Below, piece after piece: positions 33,721-46,326 of a stretch of DNA of 64,000 nt. The DNA lies in NCBI GenBank assembly GCA_022818135.1, contig JAFMSR010000009.1, positions 17,072,077 through 17,136,076 on the forward strand. The letters run 5' to 3'. Below the pieces are notes generated by a model, which ran no database searches, was not told the DNA's origin, and saw nothing but the letters and a program-made list of their open reading frames with translations. Every line of letters starts with the position of its first letter. The stretch's first letter is position 1. The position numbers and the translations under genes are program-made. The stretch comes from Saxidomus purpurata. Taxonomy: Eukaryota > Mollusca > Bivalvia > Venerida > Veneridae.

Positions 33721-34269
33721 ACCAGACAATGCTTCATATCAAAGATTTAATCCCTGGGCCTTTGAAGTTTCAGACTAGAAAATGCACATAGTTTTTCGGT
33801 CAGAGGTGTCAGGTAAATAAGGAAAAGGTTTCTCCTACATATTCTATGTAAAAAAACAAGAGCACATTGTGCAGTGGAATATGTAGTTTGTTCAAGAAAG
33901 TTTTCAAAGCTTTTTCATTTATGACCCAGGGCATATGTTTTGCACACACTTGGTAGATGTCAACTAAGAAACAGAATGTTTAAACTCTAGGCCAAGGCTT
34001 TTCCTTTGTAGACCTGAAAGTTAGGAGATACCGGGCGGGCAAATTTGGGCTTAATGGCGCATGATTTGAACATTATCCAGAGGGCATGATCTGAACCAAT
34101 TTAATGGAAGACGACTAGATAATGCAGGTTAACACCACTTTTTAAAGCTAATTGTTGACGACAAACGGTGACGGACACGAGCTGTTCACACATGCTAAGA
34201 AGGAGTATGTTGTACTTAGGTAAATTAACATTGGAATATAGTTATTATCGCTGTTCGTCGTTGTTGTTG
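33721..34269. other. repeat-derived DNA, no gene
   Basis: 34030-34260 matches part of segment S6 (GGCATGATCTGAAC, then a TTGTTGACGACAAACGG-type stretch) at lower identity than the main copies. 33850-34020 resembles other dispersed repeats (ACAAGAGCACATTGTGC). No gene. Confidence 0.55.
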
Positions 34270-34500
34270 TTGTACGAGTGTAACGCCCATTTCAATCTTA
34301 GTTCGGTCATTTTAAACAGGCAGGGAGTTTACCTAACCGATACTAGACCCCTATCCTCCAGAAGAAACTACCAACTTTCTCACCTAAAGAGACATGGTCG
34401 GTAGCAGGGCCTGAACCCAGGACCTTCGATCTATGAGAGACTGCAGTGGTTTCAGAACAGCGACTCTAGCCACTCGGCCACGAAGGCGGACTGACCAACC
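34270..34500 (-). mobile_element. tRNA-derived SINE copy
   Basis: Same family as 24884, with CACCTAAAGAGACATGGTCG and, read backwards, GTGGCCGAGTGGCTAGAGTC as the A-box. The B-box side is altered (GGGCCTGAACCC). Confidence 0.75.
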
Positions 34501-35379
34501 GCCATAACATCTGTACTAATTCAAAGGGATTTTATATAATAACGTACCTTTGCAAACAGTCTAAATTATCACACAATTTACAATACAATGTACCATTGAT
34601 TGCTTACGCCAAACAACGGATATGTTTTCAGCGATTTAAGGTCTAAAAACATGTAGTTTAAATCGGTAGAGTGTCCGTTTCATGCACAGGCGATCCTTAA
34701 AAAAGTTTGTTCAAACCCATACAGTCCCTTATATCGCTCACCCGTGTTCCATTGCTGGTTTTTTACATGCAACACATAATATCTTTGGAGCAACTACTTC
34801 CTATGAATTTTTATTCAAAGTCTCAGAAATTATTTGGACGTTCGCTAGACATGAAAAAACTAGTCCAGCCCCTTTGGATGGTTGTATTTTTTTGGTGAAT
34901 CAACATGGGTTTAACACCCTTGATAGAGGGTCATATATAATCAGTTGAACATTTGACCAATTGTAACCGAGGTAAAGAATTGTTATGTTTAAAATACAGA
35001 CATACAGGGAAGCCCCGCACCTTGGGGCAACTTTTTCGGATGATTCACCTGCAAAATTATTTGAAAATGTGACCAGCTGATTTAGAGAAGATTTTTTAAA
35101 GTTTATTTAATAGACATACAGGGAAAACTTCTGGTCTACGATTTTTGACAAATCAATATAAAAGAACCATCTTGGTAGAGGGTCTCATAAGAATCATTCC
35201 TGTGAAATTATTTGAAAATGTGATAGACAGTTTTCAAAAGAAATCTTAAAAGTTTACTATATAGACATTTAGGGAAAACTAGCCTCGTTTTCAACAAAAC
35301 AAATGAATCAAACCACGCTTTCTGAGAATACGATCTTTTAAGGTTTCTCCTGTACAGGTTTATGTTAACAAGAGCTGTC
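34501..35379. repeat. dispersed-repeat DNA with ~190-bp related units
   Basis: Recurring ATTATTTGAAAATGTGA, AGTTTA(T/C)T(T/A)(T/A)A(T/A)AGACAT and ACAGGGAAA motifs near 35050-35110 and 35205-35275, probably units of a decayed tandem element. No coding sequence that I trust. Confidence 0.5.
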
Positions 35380-36291
35380 AGTAGGACAGCGTGCTCGACT
35401 TTTTTAGTGCTTGCCAATAAAACAAAACTTTGACAGTTAAGGGCACACAAGACTTTAACTAGGAATTTCTAAGTACAAATCAAGAAAATTTTTCACAGAG
35501 TTATTTTCTTTTGCTTACAGATAGGTCTTACGATGGTACATAAGTACTCCAACTTTCAAAGTAATATCTCAAATGGTTAAGTTAACAAGTGGACAAGAAT
35601 GAAAATTTTAACTGAGTTTCTAAGTCAAAAAGGGCCATAATTCATATAAAATTCTTGACAGAATTACCTTCTCCTGCCCATGTTTGGGAATCATGATGGT
35701 TAACAAGTATTCCAACTTTCAAATTAATATCTCAAACAGTTCAGTCAAAAAGTGGACTGGTACGAAAAACTTAACCAAGATTCTAAGTCGATAAAAGGCC
35801 TTAATTTTTAAAACAAATCCCTGACAGAGTTACCTTCTCTTGCCTGCAGATGGGGGTAATGATGTGAAATAGCATTAAAAGTTTCAAAGCAATATCTCAA
35901 AGGGTTAAGGCAATAAGTGGATTTTACCCATATTCAATGTATTTTCTAAGTCAAAAAGGGGCATAATTCTGTCCAAAAACCTTGACAGAGTTATGTCCTC
36001 TTGTCTGTTGATGAAGGTCGTGGTGGTAAACAAGTATGGTTAGTTTCAAAGCAATACCTCCAATGGTTTTGAAATAAAGTGAGGTGGTACGAAAAACTTA
36101 ACCAAGCTCAATACACTTTCTAAGTAAAAAAAGGGCCATAATTCTGTCAAAAACCTTGACAGAGTTATGTACTCTTGTCTGTAGATGGAGGTTATGATGG
36201 TAAACAAGTATGGTAAGTTTTAAAGCCATACCTCTAATACTTCTAAAATAAAGTGGGGTGGTACGAAAAACTTAACCAAGGTGTGACGCCA

Positions 36292-36328
<37 letters not shown>

Positions 36329-36372
36329 GGCGAGTAGGATAGCTCCCCTTTTCATAGAAAAGTCGAGCTAAA
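35380..36372 (+). mobile_element. ~1-kb element with ~180-bp tandem units and a (GACGCC)n tail
   Basis: Begins near GAGCTGTCAGTAGGACAGCG then TGCTCGAC, and ends GGGGCGAGTAGGATAGCTCC ... GTCGAGCTAAAA, so the tips GCTCGAC/GTCGAGC are inverted. About five degraded units carry AAGGGCCATAATTCTGTC, CCTTGACAGAGTTATGT and GGTTATGATGGTAAACAAGTA. The (GACGCC)n hexamer run is at 36285-36328. I recognise the end motif as frequent in bivalve non-autonomous elements, possibly Helitron-like. No protein is encoded. Confidence 0.6.
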
Positions 36373-37229
36373 AAACGAACACTTTTGACCCAAGGGACAT
36401 AATTCGAAGATACTGGCGCAGGAACAAATACACATTGTCACATACAAAATACCAAAGCTTTGAGCCTTGCAGTTTTAGACTAGAAGCTCTTTCAAGTTTT
36501 CATTTGTTTACAATAGCATCTAAAATTTTGCATGGCATGTAATTCTTCTAACAATTTGGTAAAGGATCACCAACGATAATTTCTGTATAGTTCAACTACA
36601 GTTGGCGCAGTGGTTAAGGTGAAGATGTCGTTTGAAGTAAAATGTTGACGACACACAACACATGACGATGGACAAAGGGCGATCACAGTAGCTCAATGTA
36701 CGATTAAGTGAGCTAGAACGCTACTGACAGCTCTCTTACCTTGCAATTAGTATATGGTTGGTGTCTGGAAAATTGTAAGAATATTTCCGCTTCTGGGATA
36801 AAAATTAGTATAATACTTGTTACTGCATATCCTATTGTCGCCGCAAAAGAGCTTTGTGAGTCAAACTGTATGTGTAACATAAGCGATCTTAAAAAAGGCT
36901 TACCTACCTTTCAAATTAACTTCTAAGTCAATTCAAAGGTCCTACAACATTAAGTGATGCCTCATTATTACGTTCTCCTCGGCAATTAACTGAAGTTTGT
37001 TGAACTGTTGCGACAAAAATCAGCAGTTTCGAAAGATAAACAACACAAAATCAGATACTTTTAGAAAATAATAGGTTTATTACCAGAGATACAAGTTCCA
37101 AATTTGTAACAGGACATAAACGGCATAACAAAGAATGGTGTACAACATTTTCCAAGCATTGCTTTATTCAAGTAATAATTTTTTTGTTTTATGTCACTTG
37201 ATGAAACATTTTTCCTTGTTTAGTATTAA
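36373..37229. other. intergenic DNA, no gene recognised
   Basis: 36440-36490 resembles the sequence after the alpha-type hairpins (CCAAAGCTTTGAGCCTTGCAG). 36600-36700 has fragments of dispersed repeats. Nothing coding. Confidence 0.5.
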
Positions 37230-37625
37230 TGGCAACCAAAATGCTTCGTTTGAGCCAAGCAAACAAAAGGCTCTTTCTTCGCAAAATTAAAAACGCTTTG
37301 TTTAATCCAGGTGATCAAAAGGCTCTATCTTAACAAAAGCGCTATGTTTCATCTTTTTAAAGCCTTAATAACAAAAATGCTTTGTTTCAACCTGGTGACC
37401 AAAAGGCTTTATTTTAAAGACTAAAACGCTTTTTCATCCTTGATGACCAAAAGGCTTCAGCTTCACAACAAAAACGGTTTGGTTCAGCCTTGTGACCAAA
37501 TGGCTTTATATTGGCAATCGAACGGCTTTGTGTAATCCTCTAAAAAGGCATCATTTAAGCAACCAAATCGATGATTTGTTCATCCTAGTGGTCAAAGAGG
37601 TTAACTTCAGTAACGTTTGATTTTG
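37230..37625. repeat. decayed minisatellite, period ~50-57 bp
   Basis: Repeated AACGCTTTGTTTCA(T/A)CC and GGTGACCAAAAGGCT motifs through ~390 bp. In the other copy of this segment (near 55660-55690) almost all units are missing, and AAAGCGCTTTGTTTCATCTT joins quickly to GGTAACCAGAATCTTAATG. Confidence 0.75.
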
Positions 37626-39381
37626 GTAACCAGAATCTTAATGTGTCTAATCAACAAAGCTTTTTGTTTTATCATTGTGGCAAAACTACTTTATTTCAGC
37701 AGCAAAAATACTAAGGAACCCATTGGCATTTACACTTACTTCCATTATATTCGCCTTCAATACAAAACAGACCCTAAACTAGATATATAATTTACATGGT
37801 ACTGTTTTAACACAGAGTTCTACGTTTAGCAACTTTCAAGTCTTTCATACACCTTGAATAGTAAAGGAAATCATGACAAAAAATCACGAATTGTGTTTAA
37901 GGCACTATTGTGCATTTTAATTCTATAGTCGTAACTTGAGAAACATAATCTATATAATTAAAAATCAATTTAGCTACATACATGTTTTATATGCAAGTAC
38001 ATAGTGTGTACACTATATTTACAAGAAAGGATATAAATATATGGGTCAAGTATAGGTATATACAAATTCATCCTCGTGAGTCCGCTATCTATACTTCGGT
38101 TTCGCATGATCAAACCTTTGTCATCTTTCTAAAAAAATATATGCTGGAAATCATGTGTAAATGGCCTAGAAAAAAGTCACAATAATTAGCTAAAAGCTTA
38201 GTTTGAAGCTTCGTAGACAGTTTTTCTTCCTTTTGCTATAACTTTTATTCTGCTAATAGGTGAACTATCAAGTATTTGGATCGACCAATGTTATCAGAAT
38301 TATCATACAATTTCTACATGTTAAAAACTGCATGCATTGTATGAAATGATCAAAGGAACCGATTGACTACATTTGTATTATCAAAGCAGTATTTTTATCA
38401 GTTCATATTTCAAAGCAGATTCTCTCATAAATAGCGGGATTGATATCACATTGATATAATTTATTGCACACTGTAGATGTATTGCACTTCATAACAAGAT
38501 AAATGTTCACTGATAGACGGTAAACTGGATGGGGTTTGGTCAAATTGGGCACAAACAAAATCACAGTGATTTTCCCACTTTCATTTTTTGCACGAGACTA
38601 AAGACTTTAAGTAATAAAAACTGTCTAGTTCATTGTAATACGGCTTCAGCTGCTGAGTCTCTCGATTCCTTGGAACTACAACAGTACTGAAAGAACCAGT
38701 CTAGAATGGATTAAACCGTATTGCCTTTTCAAGTCCATTCATTTTACCTGTCTATATTCAGAAAACCATAATATAAAACAAAACATAGCAAAAGTTAATA
38801 TCAAATTCTAAAACAATCACACAAATAATACATTATCTGTCTCTTGTTGCATTTTGCTTGTAAATGAAACTGTCATCAAAAACATTTCCCCTATTTCTGT
38901 CCAGTACCGTACTGTGGGATTTTTTCGTCTCGTCAAGTTTTCGCCGTCTTTGCCCAAAAAATAGTGGGTTTATTTTGGTGCGTGTGTTTTTTTGCCATCT
39001 AGCATTGGTGACGAAAATTTGTCGAATTATCCAATAAAATCCAAATGCAAATGTTAATAACACGAACATTTTGGACATTGAGTATCGTACGGGAGTAAGT
39101 CTAACGTGCCTTTAAGGCTCATCAGTAGGATCGTAAGAGTTGTTCCTCTTTTACGTGAAAGTCACAATTTCTTATACAACATATCCACTGAATTATTTAT
39201 TTTACCTACCAATCCATAGCGGTAATGGAAACTAATCCCGTTTGATTTGTTTTTGTTGACAAAAGAGATAACAGTTCATAGCCGACAACTTCAAGTCCTT
39301 TGTGACCTAACAGTTCAATGCTTCAGCAAAGCACCGTGTTTATTTTCATATCTGCAAATCACACAGCTCAATGCACTTTAA

Positions 39382-39711
39382 GTGATGTTACCCTTCAAAG
39401 TGGCCGTGAAAATAAATGTTACTAAATATATAGCTAAATCAAGATTCCGTGCAACAATCTTCTTTTCATATTGCTTGACTATAATGCGTTATGACCATGT
39501 CTACGCGAAAAGAACAATTTTTGCCTACGTACAAAGAAAAACGTCAAACATCCTTACATTCGCACATGTTCCTCATCATGGAATCATGTTAACAAAACAT
39601 CAATGCGTCATCAATATATCTGTTGGTTGTCTCCTTTTCAATTTCTTCTTCGTCAGGCTAATCAAGATAAATAAAGATATCGTATACAAAAATATAAGCG
39701 TGGGGACGTAA
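39382..39711 (+). other. open frame shared by the two S7 copies, unrecognised
   Basis: A 109-codon frame here and a 134-codon frame at 57708-58112 align over ~87 residues, with RKTSNILTFAHVPHHGI and VGCLLFNFFFVRLIK conserved. Differences include many non-synonymous ones, and no family is recognised. Probably a chance or transposon-derived frame preserved because the duplication is young. Confidence 0.2.
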
Positions 39712-40119
39712 ACATTTGTACCCAAAGAAAATAAGTATGCATCCGATTACAAAATATTGCTCATAATATACATGAAAAGCCAAATTCATTTTCTGATATA
39801 ATCTGTAGTGCTTTAAGCTGTGTTAATAAAAAACTGTCTACAAAATTACTAAGCAATGTTTAATATTTCTAGAAAACATTAAATGCGTGCAATAATCTGG
39901 AAATAAAATTTAAAGATTAAAAGAGCATGTACTTGAGAATTAAGTGCTTCCATATATTTTGAAGATCGCAGTTAAATTCAAATATAATCAACTGCTAGCA
40001 TTAGAACGCTGTAAATAATCCATACTGACTTAGAAACGAAGCTAATTAATGAAAACTGGGTATGTATGAATTCTGAGATGTTCCTGTCATGAATTTCTAT
40101 CAATGTTGTTCAAAGAATT

Positions 40120-40436
40120 CAATTTCATACAGAACTATGGTTGCTGTGACAACAAATATGAAGAACTCTTCTTTTCTGAAACCACAAGGTCAGGAGCATA
40201 GATATTTAGGATGTACCACTGCCTAGTGGACCTCTACCAAGATTGTTCAAATGATGAACATTGTGTCAAAAATGACACCGCCTGGTGGGTCACTTGATTT
40301 TACATAGACTTATATAGGAAAAAATATACTTCTCTGAAACAACTAGGCCTAGGGTTTAGATATTTAGCATAAATCATTGCCTAGTGGATCTCTACAAAGA
40401 TTGTTCAAATTATGATCCCTGTGCGTCTCTTGATTT
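40120..40436 (+). repeat. ~150-bp tandem units inside S7 copy 1
   Basis: Two to three diverged units of the type found in 28341-29444 (CTCTGAAAC, CCTCTACCAAGATTGTTCAA, TACATAGACTTATATAGGAA). The S7 copy 2 array at 58480-59335 is longer. Confidence 0.8.
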
Positions 40437-42190
40437 TATTTTGTTTGACTTTTTAAGATATTGAATAAAATGTATATAAGGTTTACATTCTTCCGGAACA
40501 CAATACATTTTCTTTTTAAATGTTGAAAGATTTTTGCAAAATGAAATTCTAGCTTTTGTCAGGTGCTACCTTAACTGAACCTTTTTATGAATGTTGTTTA
40601 CATCATGCCAAAACTAAAATGCTCGTTATGTGAGGATTTCGGGTATTTATATTTTTGCATGGTTTATTACGGTTGTATTCGTGCCTGTTACATTTGTAAA
40701 TAATGATAAGACCTATAATCAAGTATTTCCCAGAAAATCATACATTGAACATATTTAGTAGTGAATTTTTAAGACATGAAATCTGTATTGAATTTGCATT
40801 TGTGTTCCACGTAAACATTAAATTCTCATCAATTATGATTGTGTTCAGGTATATAGATTTGTATTTTCCCACTCTGATATATTAGAAAATAAGCCAAAAA
40901 GATTAAAGCTTACAGTACAGCACAGGCGGATTCCGTTTTTGCCGCGCTATAGCGCGGGAGGTTTTACAACGCGGGAGCAATAAAACCATGTCGCATCACG
41001 CGGCATATGATTGTATATGCGGCATCTATATGCCGCGTGTCATTTGCGATATGCGACAAGTACCATGCCGCGTGACGCGGCGTTAAGGATTAATTTTTCC
41101 TTTAAAAATTAAAACCTTTTGCACAATGTACAAAATGTACATGTAATTCTATAAAAGGTTTTATAAGATATAATTTTAGAGAAATGTTGCATGAGTTACT
41201 GCAGTTTACTATCTTTCGAGTATGTTTAAAAAAGTAATTATTGTATATAATTAAAAGTTGTAACATTTTCATGACTTTGTTCTTTAATTCTAAACTTTTT
41301 ATAACAGATATCGTTGTTTATCGCAAGAATAATAATTTTATTGCTTATCAATAGTTTGTCGTCGTTCTGATGTATGTATTTAAACAAAATTGATTCCGAC
41401 GCTTGCCTTGAAGTTGGGGATAATTAGTGTCACATCTTAATTGCGTAGACACTTATTGCTAATATTAAAAAAGGGTGATGATTGCCATTGTCTACAGTAC
41501 TGTCAGCATGTTTCTCATTTTAATGAACCATAAAGTAAGATAATCAGCTAAAACAGATATCATAGGCAATTTACTGTCGAAGTAGTTAAGACATGACTAT
41601 TTTAGTGTCAAGTATGTAAAACTCTTTTATTAATAAGTTTATTGTAGAAACTGATCGAGGTAAACTAAATAAGTTATTCGTTCTTGGACTCTGATTTGAG
41701 CTATAAAGACACAATAATCTTAAACAAATACTGAAACAGATGATAGCCGCAAACTGTCCATTTACTGCATTTGAATTAACTATTACAATGTATACGTACG
41801 TTCCTTTTTTGTTCGTCATACGTTGCGACAAAAACAATATGTTTGTTATAAATATAAGAACTGACAATTATTTGCCGTCTGAATGTACAACAAATCGGCA
41901 TCAACTCTTTTAAATGTACGGTACTACATCAAGTTTCTAAAGAAGACATTTCCAGCTTTCATTTTGGTGAATTTCGTACGCTGTAGAACTGGTAATGATC
42001 TGCACTGATTGAAAATCCATGCAGAACAATTGCTGCTAGCATGAAAATTGTTACTTTATCAAAACAACAATCTCTCAGCGCTGACTGCATCCACATAATC
42101 AGTAGATAAATGTAAGAACTAAACTTCACACAAAAATACAAGTAACAGCCTTAATACTGTACGTCCACTCATCAACCACCTACATTGTGA

Positions 42191-42322
42191 GAGCTCGAAC
42201 CGGGGACTCAACCGGTTTCTGTACGTACATGCATATCGATTCCTACACTCGGAGTTAGACACCAACATTTTACCAACTACCTAAGAGCTATGAACCGGGA
42301 TCACAACCGGCTTTTGTACGTA
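42191..42322. repeat. two direct repeats of ~37 bp with tRNA B-box-like cores
   Basis: 42191-42228 (GAGCTCGAACCGGGGACTCA) and 42285-42322 (GAGCTATGAACCGGGATCAC) both continue to AACCGG, then TGTACGTA. Read backwards the first has GGTTCGAGC. Probably part of a decayed tRNA-related repeat inside the large element. Confidence 0.45.
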
Positions 42323-42523
42323 TAGGTGTTTGATGTTTTATGAAAATAATAAAGATGTTTTTTTTAAAAGATCGCACTGTTGAAAGTAAAATTTACTGAC
42401 GTAACATCAAACATTGTGATACACACATTTAACATAAACACCTCGTGCTAAGGTTTGATTTCAAAAACAGTTAAATTTGATTTGAACTGAATTACAATTC
42501 AAGAAGGAAAGTACATCCGTTCC

Positions 42524-43188
42524 AGCCGTATTTTGGTCGTTCTAATAACGCTATAACGAACAGTTCTTTTGGGCCCGATTTTTCCTTTTTTTGTTAAATG
42601 TAAAAAGATGCGGTTATATCGTACTCCGTTTATAAGGAAACTTCGGATATAGTCTTCTACATTTCACATGTATAACCTTTTGATAAACTAGTTAAAAGAG
42701 AATACCAACACAATTGCTAAGTACGATGTTCAAGTGATAATATTTTTCGTAAACAATTATGAGCGTTTCTTTAAAAGCATGCAGACCGGGTAAAATCCCA
42801 TTTTGGGAGAAAAAGAAAACATGTTAAATATTCAAGTTTTGGCTATTGAGCGAAAATCAGCTTATTCAATTGTATCAAATACAATATTATTTTGTTTCAG
42901 TATTGCCAATGAAAACATGAACCGTCTTTTTTATGCTTTATTAATCTTTGCAATTATTTTACATACGGATATAGAAAAGGATAACAGTTATAGATAAAAG
43001 GTGGTAGAAAAATTAAAAGCAACTGTAAGTTAATGGTTGGGATTTGACTATAAAAATACTTGTTCGATATGTATTTTAGTTCGATATATATAAGGAACGT
43101 CGATACAGTATATGGATATAAGGAACTCAAGGATATTAGGAACACATTTGATAGATCCCGGAGAGTTCGTTATAAGCAGAATTTACTG
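42524..43188. mobile_element. remnant of a TA-flanked MITE related to 2757-2944, nested in the large element
   Basis: The right end GTTCGTTATAAGCAGAATTTACTG then TA nearly equals the right end of the 188-bp MITE (GTTCGTTATAAACAGAGATTACTG then TA). Inside, GGATATAAGGAAC, TTCGGATATAG and ATAACGAACAGTTC repeat. The left end is decayed and its position is a guess. Confidence 0.35.
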
Positions 43189-44237
43189 TATACCGGTACT
43201 ACGTTTTCATCTACGAGATACAAATTTCCACCCAATACCGGTGATAGATAACCTTATACCTAACTGCTGCAATGATCTCTCATCGCTGCTGGGCTATTTT
43301 TAGGTAAATTAAAAGCAGCAAGCACATCACATACATACGAAAAAATGACTGTAAAACTATTTAAAAAAAATAAACATAGGGTTGTGGGTATTCTTTTTCT
43401 TAGATAGATCATTTTCTATCCATTTATAGCAGTTTTGAAGTAGAATTCGAGAAAAAGCTGATTATTAATTTTTTCATCCCCATTCTGTATTTACACTTAT
43501 TTCTGCTTACTTGCGTGAAAATAAATCTACCATGTCCATTAAGTAGTGGATAAGGAAATCCCATTCCCATGTATTTCAGCGTTAATTTACAGTAAATACT
43601 TAGTTCTGTCGTGATTCTTTGAAGCATCATTTTTTCAATTATCAACATTTAAAGTGATCATGATGCTTTAATATTATTCTTAACATTTGTCTTCTTGGTC
43701 GTACTCTGTCATTCAATGTAGTATTTGTCGATCTCTGCATTAAGATAATTCATTCAAAATAATCGTATGGGTTGAGGTATTTCTTTTTCATCTCACAGTT
43801 CTAAAACACGTTTCTACATACATGTTTTTATGGTTACTAAAACTTACTGGTATACACATGTAATTACTAAAAACATTTAAGACTGGAATTTTATTGGTTA
43901 CAATATGGAATACATTGTACATCATTATTGAAAAACACAGTTTTATACATGTGTACAATACAATATAGTACATATTTTTTATTTCATCGCTTTTACCTGT
44001 ATAGAAAATGACATACCGCATAACGTCGCGACACGCGGCATCACGCGGCGAGACTCGTTGTCGCGCTTGAATGCGCTTGATTGCTATTTTCTCTTTCAGA
44101 TGCGGCAATTGAATGCCGCATACAATTTGCGATGTTGCGTCACGCGTTTGATTTCCCGCCGCATCTCCATGCTTTCAGACTCTTATTTACATGCCGCATG
44201 GACGCATACGCGAGGGTTTCGCCTGTGCTGTACTGTA

Positions 44238-46326
44238 TTTCTACAATGTAAACAGGGTCAACGTTTCGAGTAGGCACGAAAGGGTTTATTTCCAATATTT
44301 GACTTGGATAGTAGAAACGGATTTTTACAGATTCTCTTTATTATTCAATAAGAATAAAACTGCTTTACAAATTTTCGTATTTTAGTTAAAGATAACTGAA
44401 AAGGAATGTGATATATGTGGCCACAGGTGGCAGACAGACTTGTGTATTCACAGTAGGGGTCTTAGCAAATGATAGCTACAGACAAAGAGTAAATTTCAAC
44501 TATCTTGCAAGCTTTTACGAAATAGGCTGAGACATTGTACAGTATGATTAAGTTTTTAAATATCTGGGTTAATGGTACTCACGTTAATGATGGGACAATA
44601 AATACTCCGCCCGGTCGCCGCTGCTGATAGTATCTGAATAATAACCAGAATTTTCTGTAGTAAATCCTGGTTAGAAAATTGTCATCTAACTACCATAAAT
44701 TCATATTAACCAAAATAACAAAGACCTGACCTTAAATGATACACAAAAGACATGATCTAGCTTCAGACAACCTCTCCCGAGAAATTTTCAGTAAAATGTT
44801 AATCCCGTAGACTCATCTTCTTTATTTCAGGGACCATAACTCTGACATGTCTAACTAGATTGCCTTGTTACCGGATCTGATGCATCTTATACAAGAGAGA
44901 TTATCCGAAATTAACCACTATATATATTTATTACCTAGAAAATCTGTGTTAAAAAAAAATCAATATTAAACTTTTTAACCCACAAACTAATTTTCACCAT
45001 TTAGTGGTCTTAACTCGCAAGAATGGGTGTAGCCATGGTATTTTATATAAATTCATTTATGTTACAACCATAAACGTTTGGTGCTATAGTAAATGCAGGC
45101 ATAACATCAGCCTAACTGTACGACCTAAATGCTTAAAAAAGCAAAGGACAAAATACTTATTCATATAACTACACGTGAAGCCTAGATTTAAAAGAATAAT
45201 TCTACCAGCACTACTTCACACTGTGCCATGAAGCCTTTCTTTGTGCTATTTAATGGACGAGCGTTATCTACATCATGCCAAACTAAATTGCTCGTTGTAC
45301 GAAGATAAAATAAACAAGTCGTTTTTGTAGCCTGGCAGGTTTATGAAATGTTTTTTATGTCTGTTGAATAATGATAAGAAGCATGAGTAGATATTTCCTA
45401 GAAATCAAAAACTTAATTTAATTTACTTCCAGGATGTTTTCCGTCCCACCCTAATTTATGAGGAAAAAACTAAATAAGTTACTTATTTCTAGAGTGTAGC
45501 TGGAGTCCACTTTCTGGGTACGCAAATCAAAGACATTCTATTCGACGTCGCTTACTGTGCTACATTTAAAAGTGTTGAACTTCCCACATGCATATATTTT
45601 ACACCTTTTCATGGACTTGACATATATATTTTTCTAATACTTATGACATGATTTTCCGTTGAAATACAAATGAAAAAAACTATCGCATATACACTTAAAT
45701 AACATGTACGTTCCTTTTGAAAGAGGATATGTTTGAAACGAGGTGTTGTTTTTTGACAAAAAATTCTACAACTTTAACCTTTTATTCAAGTAAAAACAAG
45801 ACTATAAAAAAAGTATGATAGTAAGTACACTAAACTGAAAGATTAACACGAACGGCCAAATTGCTGTAATATGTTACTGCATGAAATTTGCAAATAAAAA
45901 CCATCTGCCATTTCAGACAGTTTGAAAACTAAAATCTGAGAGCGAGTTGCTTTAACATCAACCTATGAACTAAGATAATATAACGACCATTGTAATGTAA
46001 ATTTACTATCTATATACGTCTTAATGAGTGACACGAATACACAAATGCTTACAAAGTTAAAACCATAACAATAAATAAACACTGTTAAATGTACAATGTA
46101 AGAGTGGTGAAGAAAGTTGCTACGCTCTTGAAATCTGAACAGAAATCCGACGATTATTAAACAAGGAACAACATAGCGGTATGTCAGTTTTCTCTCTTGC
46201 TACTACGCGACATATTAATATATTTTTGTCAGTCGTTAAATATTGTGGTTATACTGTAGCTGTTGGTACAGTGTATATTGAGCTAATACGTTTGTTTGAT
46301 TCTAATTTTTGTTTTGAAAATTAAAC
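44238..46326 (+). repeat. rest of S7 plus lectin 5' flank (S3) of CTL3
   Basis: 44238-45002 matches 59880-60611 (GAGTAGGCACGAAAGGGTTT, CTAACTAGATTG, TTACCGGATCTGA). 45003-46326 is the lectin 5' flank (TTAACTCGCAAGAATGGG), lacking about 250 bp that CTL1 and CTL4 have around ~15100-15320. The last 240 bp carry the conserved pre-ATG block. No other gene. Confidence 0.7.

Larger units (their letters stand above)
37626..40912. repeat. array segment S7, copy 1 (upstream of CTL3)
   Basis: Matches ~55690-59873 at high identity, from GGTAACCAGAATCTTAATG to AAATAAGCCAAAAAGAT. Landmarks are CAGTGTAT-type AT-rich DNA, ACTGGATGGGGTTTGGTCAA, GGGATTTTTTCGTCTCG and ATGGAATCATGTTAACAAAA. At ~40436 it lacks ~520 bp present at 58840-59360. 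Right border: TA target of the large inverted-repeat element. No gene that I trust. Confidence 0.8.
40913..44235. mobile_element. 3323-bp non-autonomous DNA transposon with perfect inverted ends and TA target duplication
   Basis: The left end CAGTACAGCACAGGCG is repeated exactly in inverse orientation at the right end, and TA flanks both sides (40911-40912 and 44236-44237). The paralogous unoccupied site near 59873 reads GCTTATTTCTATAG; here GCTTA and TATTTCTACA lie on either side, so the TA was duplicated on insertion. Both subterminal regions (40940-41090 and 44015-44215) are GC-rich islands full of GCCGC/ATGCGGCAT palindromes, including the perfect 16-mer CCGCGCTATAGCGCGG at 40942-40957. 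The AT-rich interior has no frame that I recognise as a transposase. CAGT ends and a TA target fit the Tc1/mariner/pogo group, but the size and subterminal arrays are unlike typical members. Confidence 0.9.

Noticed and set aside
36741..36926. Short cysteine-containing frame that might be a secreted peptide
   Set aside because: No signal peptide, no splice or start context, and no paralogue keeps it.
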